From Clostridiales bacterium (GTDB taxonomy: Bacteria; Bacillota; Clostridia; Monoglobales; Firm-18): a stretch of 6,358 bases of DNA. The notes under the pieces were generated by a model. The model was given only the letters and a program-made list of their open reading frames with translations, made no database searches and was not told where the DNA came from. Positions within the stretch are counted from its first letter, which is position 1; every line of letters starts with the position of its first letter. The position numbers and the translations under genes were made by a program. Shown here piece by piece: positions 1 through 5,657 of the stretch. The stretch is taken from assembly GCA_031255355.1 (NCBI GenBank), contig JAIRSR010000129.1:1-6358 (forward strand), given 5' to 3'.

Positions 1-469
1 GTTTCGCGTTTTTGAAACTGCCCTTACTCTGCGCGAAACTGATACACACCACATCTACCATACCGCTTAGGATTTTGCTGGTAAACCCGGGGAACACGTT
101 TTGCTCGTGAATGAGCGTCGGTATTTTTTCCCGCGCCGCCGCCGCCAACACAGGGCCGGAAACATACCCCCCTGTACCCATCACCACGTCCGGCTGAAAC
201 TCCCGCAGGATTTTAACACTCTGTCCGTATGCGCCAAGCACCTTTGCCGCGGCGGTCAGATTTTGCGGACTGATTCCGCGCTTAAAGCCCAACACGTCAA
301 TATAACGGATCGCGAAGCCCTCTTTCGGCACGAGTTCCTTTTCCAAACCGCGCTCTGTGCCGACAAACAAAATCTCACTTTCGGGAAGTTGCTTCTTGAT
401 GTACTTCGCGACGGCGACGGCGGGATTGATATGTCCCGCCGTACCTCCTCCCGCAAACAGTATCCTCAT
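1..469 (-). CDS. murG: MurG, lipid II-forming GlcNAc transferase (partial, C-terminus off left edge)
   Basis: MurG transfers GlcNAc from UDP-GlcNAc to lipid I on the inner face of the membrane, giving lipid II. Only the first 156 residues are visible; the frame is open to the left edge. The protein starts MRILFAGGGTAGHINPAVAVA, with the first glycine-rich loop at residues 7-13, typical of GT-B family 28 enzymes. The second glycine loop, GTGGYVSGP, lies at about residues 118-126, and the HEQN motif follows at about 140-143. This is the N-terminal, lipid I-binding Rossmann half; the UDP-GlcNAc-binding half is outside the window. The ATG is fixed by a strong GGAGGA ribosome site just upstream and by the motif position, which leaves no room for a longer or shorter N-terminus. 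It is the last visible gene, 31 bp after ftsW. No frameshift is seen. Identification is very secure. Confidence 0.97.
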   Translation of the reverse strand, partial: MRILFAGGGTAGHINPAVAVAKYIKKQLPESEILFVGTERGLEKELVPKEGFAIRYIDVLGFKRGISPQNLTAAAKVLGAYGQSVKILREFQPDVVMGTGGYVSGPVLAAAAREKIPTLIHEQNVFPGFTSKILSGMVDVVCISFAQSKGSFKNAK

Positions 470-470
470 G

Positions 471-478
471 CTTCCTCC
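471..478 (-). promoter_or_regulatory. Ribosome binding site of murG
   Basis: Read on the minus strand, CGGAGGAAGC leads directly into the murG ATG. GGAGG ends about five bases before the start, a near-ideal match to the 16S 3' end. It lies in the 31-bp gap after the ftsW stop and decides the murG start. Confidence 0.8.
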
Positions 479-500
479 GTCCTTTCACTATGATTTTCGG

Positions 501-1616
501 TTAACGCAAACCGGAAGGCATCCCGCTCTTTTGCTTCGCGTGGCGGGAAATATTCAGCATAATCCCCATACAGCACATAACGGCAAGCAACGCCGTCCCG
601 CCGTAACTGAAAAACGGCAACGGCATTCCGGTGACGGGCATAGACGATGTAACAACGGCGATATTGATAATCACCTCAATCGCGATAAGCGCGGTAAAGC
701 CTGCCGCCATAAGGCTCCCAAACATGTCGGGCGCGTTCATGGCGATGCGGATTCCCCGCCAAATCAAGGCGGCGAACAGCAACAGCGTAATCGCCGCGCC
801 GATAAAGCCGAGTTCCTCACACAGGATCGAAAAAATAAAATCGTTGTGCGGCTCCGGCAAGTACAAAAACTTCTGACGGCTTCTGCCCAAGCCCAAGCCG
901 AACATTCCGCCGCTCCCTATGGCATACAGCGACTGCATAATCTGCCAACCGCTGCCTTGTTTGTCCTTAAACGGGTCGATAAACGCGGTCACGCGCTCCA
1001 TGCGGTACGGCTCCGACAAAATCAAAGCGCAGCCCGCTACCACGGCGGGAACCGCCATTGCCAACAGATGTGTGAGTTTCGCGCCGCCGATAAACAGCAC
1101 CGCTATGCCGATTCCCATGATGACAATGGTACCGCTGAGGTGCGGCTCTAACATCAAAAGCCCCGCGAACACGCAAAGTACCGCAAGGTACGGCACCAGC
1201 CCCGTCCAGAAATTCCCCAATATATTTGGATTTTTCGACAAACTGTACGCGAAAAAAATCACAACGGCGACCTTTGCCGCCTCGGACGGCTGAAAACTCG
1301 TAAAACCCAAGTTGATCCACCGCTTGCCGCCGTTCAGCGTCGTCCCGATTGCCAGCACGAGGACCAGTAAAAGCCCGCTCGCAATCAGAATGGGGAACGC
1401 CCATTTGCCGAAGTGATGATAATCGATACGCGAAAGAACCAGCATGGCAACGACGGAAAATACCGCCCACATAAGTTGCTTTTGTATAAAGAAATAGGCG
1501 TTATTCTGAAACACCCGCGCGGATTCGGAACTTGCCGAAAAAACCATGATCAACCCAAGCGCCAAAAGCGCCATGACAATAATAAAAAATTGAAAGTCAA
1601 ACGACTTTTTTTTCAC
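501..1616 (-). CDS. ftsW: FtsW/SpoVE-type SEDS peptidoglycan polymerase
   Basis: This multi-pass membrane glycosyltransferase polymerises lipid II into glycan strands with a partner class B PBP, very likely the one at the right edge. The protein has 371 residues with about ten hydrophobic segments. SEDS marks, numbered from the GTG at 1614-1616, are: FQPSEAAK near 108-115; GLGRSRQKFLYLPEP followed by HNDFIF, whose Asp (about 259) aligns with the proposed catalytic Asp of RodA/FtsW; and PVTGMPLPFFSYGG near 327-340. The text around the catalytic Asp is close to Bacillus SpoVE, but sequence alone cannot separate vegetative FtsW from sporulation SpoVE. An upstream in-frame GTG at 1623-1625 would add three residues. 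I prefer 1616 because GAGGTG sits six bases before it, and that upstream GTG is itself part of this ribosome site. The stop is TAA. An unusual LEPHLSGT replaces the more common QPDLGT at about 156-163. Confidence 0.95.
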   Translation of the reverse strand: MKKKSFDFQFFIIVMALLALGLIMVFSASSESARVFQNNAYFFIQKQLMWAVFSVVAMLVLSRIDYHHFGKWAFPILIASGLLLVLVLAIGTTLNGGKRWINLGFTSFQPSEAAKVAVVIFFAYSLSKNPNILGNFWTGLVPYLAVLCVFAGLLMLEPHLSGTIVIMGIGIAVLFIGGAKLTHLLAMAVPAVVAGCALILSEPYRMERVTAFIDPFKDKQGSGWQIMQSLYAIGSGGMFGLGLGRSRQKFLYLPEPHNDFIFSILCEELGFIGAAITLLLFAALIWRGIRIAMNAPDMFGSLMAAGFTALIAIEVIINIAVVTSSMPVTGMPLPFFSYGGTALLAVMCCMGIMLNISRHAKQKSGMPSGLR

Positions 1617-1622
1617 TATAGA

Positions 1623-1628
1623 CACCTC
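1623..1628 (-). promoter_or_regulatory. Ribosome binding site of ftsW, decides the GTG start
   Basis: The minus strand reads AATGAGGTGTCTATAGTG. GAGGTG is a six-base match to the anti-Shine-Dalgarno, with a six-base spacer to GTG at 1614-1616. No comparable site precedes the alternative GTG at 1623-1625. The nearby ATG (AATGAGG) is out of frame and meets a stop after four codons. Confidence 0.65.
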
Positions 1629-1671
1629 ATTTACAGGATTTTTTTCGTAACGTTTCCTACATCTGCCGCGA

Positions 1672-2631
1672 CTACCGCGTCAACCGTTCCGCAAAAAACG
1701 CCAAAATGCCCATAACCACGGTAATCGCGGTAAATACCGCCGTGATTTTTTTCTCACTCCAACCGCTCATTTCAAAATGGTGGTGAATCGGGCTCATCTT
1801 GAACAGTCTTTTGCCGGTCAACTTAAAAGACGTTACTTGCGCGACGACCGAAAGTGTTTCCGCCGCGTAAATCACGCCGACCGCGATTACAATCAGCGGA
1901 TTGCCCTGCAACAGTGCGGCGGCGGCGACCGCCCCGCCCAAAAACAGCGAACCCGTATCCCCCATAAACACCTTTGCGGGGTACTTATTATATACCAGGA
2001 ATCCCGCCAACGCGCCCGCCACGGTATAGCAAAATACCGAGAGGGGGGACGCGGGGGAAGCGTCGGCAACGCCGAGGAACACAATGACGGCGATTGTAAC
2101 CGAAGCGGCAAGCCCGTCTATGCCGTCCGTCAGATTGACGCTGTTGACGGTGTACAAAATCCATAACACCGCAAGCGGAATATACAGCCACGAAAGTTCA
2201 ACCGTCATGCCGGTAAACGGCACCGCTACCGCCGTGGATAACGCGCCCGTGCGCAGCCCGCCGAACACGAAAATCACCGCCGCCAAAATCTGTAGCGAAA
2301 GTTTTTCCCACGCCCGAAGCCCGAGGTTGCGTTTTAAGCATACCTTGATAAAATCGTCCGCAAAGCCTATGATGCCAAAGCCGACCGCGCAAAACAGCGC
2401 GAACCGCGCGGAATGGCTCATCTCACCCGCGAACGGCACCAGCGCGGCAATCACACCCGTGATGATGATGACGCCGCCCATTGTGGGCGTTCCGTTTTTC
2501 GTTTTATGCCACGAGGGGCCGATTTCCCGAATACGCTGTCCGAACTTCATCTTAATCAAAAGCGGTATGGCAACGGGCGTCAGAAGTACCGCCCAAACCA
2601 ACGCGATTAGCGGCGCCGCGTAAATATTCAA
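1672..2631 (-). CDS. mraY: MraY, phospho-N-acetylmuramoyl-pentapeptide transferase
   Basis: MraY moves phospho-MurNAc-pentapeptide from UDP to undecaprenyl phosphate, forming lipid I at the membrane. The 319 residues fit the family (about 320-360), with many hydrophobic segments. Motifs in order: KFGQRIREIGPSWHKTKNGTPTMGG at about 29-53; the Asp pair in GFADDF (Asp 92-93); NLTDGIDGL at about 166-174; the Mg-site Asp in FMGDTGS (about 225); and the histidine triplet in SPIHHHFE (about 283-285). All known catalytic positions are present. The start is TTG at 2629-2631, chosen because AAAGGAG lies ten bases upstream and the N-terminus then matches the family. An in-frame GTG at 2653-2655 has no ribosome site. 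The reading frame stays open further upstream, but that part is antisense-like shadow inside murF. The gene begins seven bases after the murF stop, so translation is probably coupled. Confidence 0.96.
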   Translation of the reverse strand: MNIYAAPLIALVWAVLLTPVAIPLLIKMKFGQRIREIGPSWHKTKNGTPTMGGVIIITGVIAALVPFAGEMSHSARFALFCAVGFGIIGFADDFIKVCLKRNLGLRAWEKLSLQILAAVIFVFGGLRTGALSTAVAVPFTGMTVELSWLYIPLAVLWILYTVNSVNLTDGIDGLAASVTIAVIVFLGVADASPASPLSVFCYTVAGALAGFLVYNKYPAKVFMGDTGSLFLGGAVAAAALLQGNPLIVIAVGVIYAAETLSVVAQVTSFKLTGKRLFKMSPIHHHFEMSGWSEKKITAVFTAITVVMGILAFFAERLTR

Positions 2632-2638
2632 CCCACAA

Positions 2639-4030
2639 TCACTCCTTTCCGTCACACGGATTTTGCGGACAAAGCGACGCTTGCAGCGCGGCGGAAATTT
2701 CCTCAAACCGCATACCGCGCGACGCTTTGCACAGCACCGTGTCGCCTTGCCGTACTTCCTGTTCCAAATACCGCGCCGCCTCCGCGTTGCCGTCAAACGA
2801 CACAATATTTGATACCCCTCTTTGACGCGCTTCGTCCGCGATATACCGCGCGTCCTTGCCGACGGTCACCAACTGCCCGATTTCAAACGCCGCAACCGCC
2901 GCGCCTACCTGCCTATGCGTCTTTTCGGCATACGCGCCTTGCTCTAAAATATCGCCCAAAACCGCTACCGCGCGGTTCGCGCCGCTCAACTGCGAAAGCA
3001 CTTTCAACGCGGCTTCCATAGACGCGGCGCTTGCGTTGTAGCAATCCTCTATCAACGTCACGCCGCCGATTTTGATAATATTTTGGCGCATACCTCCCGC
3101 CGTGAACGCCGCAACGCCGCCCGCCACGTCCTGCACATTGTAATACAGCCCGATAATAATCGCCGCCAACGCGTTATAGATGTGGTGCTGCCCCACCGCG
3201 TTGATTTCAAACGCGCGGGTTTCGCCGTTCACCTCCGTTTTGAACTTGCTCTTGTCATTCCCCAGCACAAGATCCGTCGCGACGACGTCCGCTTTGAGGT
3301 TGTCAATGCCGTAATAAATCACCCGGTGCGGCAACCTGCCCTTTAGGGCGTACAGCATTTTATCATCGCCGTTGAGCGCGACAATGCCGCCCGGTTCAAG
3401 TTTTTCAAGGATTTCAAGTTTCGCCTTCAGGATATTCCGACGGCTTCCCAAATTGCCGATATGCGCCGTCCCGATATTGGTAATGACGGCGGCGGCAGGC
3501 CGCGCGATTGCCGTCAGACGGCTGATTTCCCCAACGCGGTTCATGCCCATTTCAAGCACCGCGCATTGATGTTCCCGCGTCAGGTTGAACACTGTTAAAG
3601 GAAGCCCGATTTCGTTATTGAAATTGCCCTGTGTTTTCAAGGTGTTGAATTTGCGGGAAAGGACGGAGGCGATCATGTCCTTTGTGCTGGTTTTGCCTAC
3701 GCTCCCGGTAACGCCGACGACGGGAATTTCAAACCGCTCCCGATACCGCCGCGCCGCGTCCCGCAACGCCTTTCGCGTATCGTCCACCACAATCACCGCC
3801 TTGCCGGGCGGCGGTTCTGCGCGGCGTTCCGTCATGACGGCGGTTCCGCGCCGCAAAAAGTCCTCCGCAAAAGCGTTGCCGTCAAACCGTTCACCCTTGA
3901 GCGCGATAAAAAGCGCGTCGTCCCCGCCGCTCCTGCTGTCCGTCGTAATCCCGCCAACGGTGAGGGTATCGTCGCCGAAAATTTCCCCGCCCGACCACGC
4001 GGCGATTTCCCTTACTGTACACTTTTCCAA
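2639..4030 (-). CDS. murF: MurF, UDP-MurNAc-tripeptide:D-alanyl-D-alanine ligase
   Basis: MurF uses ATP to add D-Ala-D-Ala to UDP-MurNAc-tripeptide in the cytoplasm. The 463-residue protein has the usual three Mur ligase domains. The N-terminal domain starts MEKCTVREIAAWSGGEIFGD and has DSRSGGDDALFIALKGERFDG near 31-51. The ATPase domain has the P-loop GVTGSVGKTST at 106-116, GNFNNEIGLPLT at 135-146 and EMGMN near 160-164. The C-terminal domain has DCYNASAASM at 329-338, LGDILEQG near 358-365 and KASRGMRFEE at 435-444. DCYNASA differs from the common DAYNANP, and KASRGM from KGSRxM; both are conservative. The start is TTG at 4028-4030, with AAGGAGG about ten bases upstream. No in-frame ATG or GTG fits the family N-terminus. 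It lies between murE and mraY, 89 bp after the former and 7 bp before the latter. Confidence 0.97.
   Translation of the reverse strand: MEKCTVREIAAWSGGEIFGDDTLTVGGITTDSRSGGDDALFIALKGERFDGNAFAEDFLRRGTAVMTERRAEPPPGKAVIVVDDTRKALRDAARRYRERFEIPVVGVTGSVGKTSTKDMIASVLSRKFNTLKTQGNFNNEIGLPLTVFNLTREHQCAVLEMGMNRVGEISRLTAIARPAAAVITNIGTAHIGNLGSRRNILKAKLEILEKLEPGGIVALNGDDKMLYALKGRLPHRVIYYGIDNLKADVVATDLVLGNDKSKFKTEVNGETRAFEINAVGQHHIYNALAAIIIGLYYNVQDVAGGVAAFTAGGMRQNIIKIGGVTLIEDCYNASAASMEAALKVLSQLSGANRAVAVLGDILEQGAYAEKTHRQVGAAVAAFEIGQLVTVGKDARYIADEARQRGVSNIVSFDGNAEAARYLEQEVRQGDTVLCKASRGMRFEEISAALQASLCPQNPCDGKE
2642..2648 (-). promoter_or_regulatory. Ribosome binding site of mraY, embedded in the last codons of murF
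   Basis: The minus strand reads GGAAAGGAGTGA, where AAG GAG TGA are the last two codons and stop of murF. AAAGGAG therefore serves as the mraY ribosome site, ten bases before its TTG start. A ribosome ending murF sits on this site, which suggests translational coupling. Confidence 0.7.
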
Positions 4031-4040
4031 AAAAGCGTCC

Positions 4041-4047
4041 CCTCCTT
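4041..4047 (-). promoter_or_regulatory. Ribosome binding site of murF, decides the TTG start
   Basis: The minus strand reads AAGGAGG, then ten bases, then TTG GAA AAG. It is a full-strength site feeding a weak start codon. It lies one base after a GC-rich hairpin and can itself form the loop of an alternative short hairpin. Confidence 0.75.
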
Positions 4048-4048
4048 G

Positions 4049-4074
4049 ACGCGAACGCCGCGCGGCGCACGCGT
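4049..4074 (-). promoter_or_regulatory. GC-rich hairpin directly upstream of the murF ribosome site
   Basis: In the 89-bp murE-murF gap, ACGCG (4070-4074 in RNA order) pairs with CGCGT (4049-4053). After a 2x2 internal mismatch, CGCC pairs with GGCG around a GCGC loop. There is no U-run after it, so it is not an intrinsic terminator. It ends one base before AAGGAGG and could affect ribosome access or mark an RNA processing point. The inverted repeat is seen directly; the role is inference. Confidence 0.45.
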
Positions 4075-4119
4075 TTTATCCTTTGACCGGGCGTAATTCC
4101 CGCACTGTATCCTGTAATG

Positions 4120-5523
4120 TCAGATATGCTCTAAAATTTCCGCTACGATTTCTCTCTCGTCAAAATGTATGGTCTTTCCCGCCAACACTTGGTACGTTTC
4201 ATGCCCTTTCCCCGCAAGCACAATCACATCGTCCGCGGCGGCGCGGGTAATCGCGTACTCTATCGCGTCCCGCCTGTTTTCCACCACAATATACTCCGCT
4301 GTGGCGGCATTCATTCCCGCCAAAATATCGCGTATGACGGCGGCAGGTTCCTCACTTCTGGGGTTGTCAGAGGTAATAACGCAGTAATCGGCAAGTTCCC
4401 CCGCGATTTTCCCCATCATAGGACGCTTGGTTTTGTCGCGGTCCCCGCCGCAGCCGAACACCACCACCAACCGCCCCTTGGTAAATTCCCGCACGGTTTC
4501 TAAAATATTGCGCAAGCCGTCCGGCGTGTGGGCGTAGTCGATAATGACGGAAAAATCACGCCTTGTGGGGATTAACTCCACCCTGCCTTTCACGCCTTTC
4601 GCGTTGAGCAGCGCGTGCGCGAAGTCCGCGCCGCTCACCCCCAACGCCGTAGCAACGCCAATCGCCGCCAAGCAGTTGTAAACGGAAAATTTGCCGGGTA
4701 TGCCAAGCCAGATATGTCTGCCCGCGCAGTCAAACTCCACACCCTCCGCGCTTGTCACAATATGCTCCGCCGTAACGTCCCCGCCGCCGATGCCGTAGGT
4801 AATCACCTCACAGCCGGCGGTATCGGCAATCGTCCTGCCCGCCGGGTCGTCTATATTGATTATACCATAGTTACACATTTGAAACAAGATAGATTTCGCG
4901 TTCAAGTAATTTTCCATAGTTTTATGGAAATCCAAATGGTCGCGGGTGAGGTTGGTAAAGGCGGCGGCGTAAAATTCACAGCCGTCTACACGGCGCAGCG
5001 CAAGCGCGTGGGACGATACTTCCGCGACGACGTACTCACAGCCGCTGTCAGCCATTTCCCGAAACAGCCGCGCAAGTTCGTAGGATTCGGGCGTGGTATG
5101 GCTTGCGGGTAACACTTGCTCCCCAATCATATTTTGATTTGTGCCGATAAGCCCGACTTTCTTTCCCTTTTGCTCCAGAATCTGCTTAATCAAACAGGTA
5201 ACGGTGGTTTTGCCGTTCGTTCCCGTTACGCCGATCAATTTGAACTCCCGCGAGGGATGCCCGAAAAACCTATGCGACATCACCGCAAGCGCGGCGCGGC
5301 TATCCGGCACGATAATACACGGCACGTCAAGCCCCGCGAGTTCCCGTTCGCATACGACGCAAACCGCGCCTTTTTCCCGCGCCGCAAGCGCGAAGTCGTG
5401 TCCGTCGGCGGCAAAGCCCTGAATCGCGACAAAAACGTCGCCGGGCATGGTGTTCCTGGAATCATAACTGATTCCGCTCACGTCAATTTGTAAATCCGTG
5501 GCAATTAAATCCCCGATTTTCAT
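4120..5523 (-). CDS. murE: MurE, UDP-MurNAc-L-Ala-D-Glu:meso-diaminopimelate ligase
   Basis: MurE adds the third stem-peptide residue to UDP-MurNAc-L-Ala-D-Glu in the cytoplasm, using ATP. The 467 residues carry the N-terminal uridine-binding domain with YDSRNTMPGDVFVAI near 20-34 and HDFALAAREKGA near 42-53. The central domain has the P-loop GVTGTNGKTT at 98-107, TTPES at 143-147, EVSSHAL at 168-174, FTNLTRDHLDFH at 189-200 and YLNAKS, whose Lys 210 matches the carbamylated lysine of the family. The C-terminal domain has DYAHTPDGL near 329-337, SDNPRSEEP at 385-393 and AGKGHETYQ at 437-445. DNPR is the known marker of meso-DAP rather than L-Lys enzymes. The ATG at 5521-5523 has AGGGG about eight bases upstream, and its N-terminus MKIGDLI fits the family. 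It is separated from the upstream PBP by a structured 134-bp gap. Confidence 0.97.
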   Translation of the reverse strand: MKIGDLIATDLQIDVSGISYDSRNTMPGDVFVAIQGFAADGHDFALAAREKGAVCVVCERELAGLDVPCIIVPDSRAALAVMSHRFFGHPSREFKLIGVTGTNGKTTVTCLIKQILEQKGKKVGLIGTNQNMIGEQVLPASHTTPESYELARLFREMADSGCEYVVAEVSSHALALRRVDGCEFYAAAFTNLTRDHLDFHKTMENYLNAKSILFQMCNYGIINIDDPAGRTIADTAGCEVITYGIGGGDVTAEHIVTSAEGVEFDCAGRHIWLGIPGKFSVYNCLAAIGVATALGVSGADFAHALLNAKGVKGRVELIPTRRDFSVIIDYAHTPDGLRNILETVREFTKGRLVVVFGCGGDRDKTKRPMMGKIAGELADYCVITSDNPRSEEPAAVIRDILAGMNAATAEYIVVENRRDAIEYAITRAAADDVIVLAGKGHETYQVLAGKTIHFDEREIVAEILEHI

Positions 5524-5657
5524 AGCAATAACCCCTATGCCTTTCCGCTCACGAAATTTAACAAAACCGAATTGCTTCGGCTAACTTCCTATGACAACGC
5601 GCTTACCGTGAGCCGTATGGCGCGTTATGTAAACTTCGGTAAACACAGGCGGCAAAA
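5524..5657 (-). other. murE leader: 134-bp intergenic region with overlapping inverted repeats
   Basis: This is the longest gap in the window. In the RNA sense it holds: a 9-bp inverted repeat (arms 5620-5628 and 5594-5602, core AACGCGC/GCGCGTT, one G-U pair); a competing repeat GTTTACCG/CGGTAAGC (5637-5644 with 5601-5608); and a terminator-like hairpin at 5565-5582. No open reading frame of note and no convincing promoter boxes were found. The gap may separate PBP and murE expression; this is inference. Confidence 0.4.
5565..5582 (-). terminator. Possible weak terminator or attenuator hairpin between the PBP gene and murE
   Basis: The minus strand reads AGCCGAAGCAATTCGGTT: a 7-bp stem (one G-U) closed by the GNRA tetraloop GCAA, followed by the U-rich TTGTTAAATTT. 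The stem is short and the U-run is broken, so termination would be partial at best. Upstream segments 5635-5640 and 5611-5615 can pair with its 3' and 5' arms respectively, as an antiterminator would. Confidence 0.35.

Noticed and set aside
129..147. Run of GCC/GCG triplets
   Set aside because: It encodes a short Ala stretch in MurG that aligns with the family and is not an expanded repeat.
357..1151. A 264-codon open frame on the plus strand opposite ftsW and murG
   Set aside because: It runs antisense to two secure genes. Its product is basic and low in structure, with no recognisable motif, as expected from GC-rich third codon positions of the true genes.
1631..1660. Imperfect inverted repeat TGTAGGA/TCCTGTA in the mraY-ftsW gap
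   Set aside because: It has seven pairs including two G-U around a long A-rich loop, with no U-run. It is too weak to call as a terminator or regulatory hairpin.
2632..2805. N-terminal extension of mraY back to 2805
   Set aside because: It would overlap the coding end of murF by over 160 bases, and its translation is arginine-rich and unlike MraY. A TTG with a good ribosome site at 2629-2631 gives the family N-terminus.
4079..4105. A small leader ORF of nine codons beginning at a GTG after AGGATA in the murE-murF gap
   Set aside because: A nine-codon frame is expected by chance, and its residues show no attenuator-type run of one amino acid.
5524..5657. Promoter for murE in the leader (TTGTCA, TTAGCC/TAAATT, or sigma-E-like CATA boxes)
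   Set aside because: TTGTCA has no -10 at a proper distance. TTAGCC with TAAATT matches poorly at both boxes. No GTCATA-type -35 has a CATACA-type -10 at 14-15 bases. None is strong enough to call.
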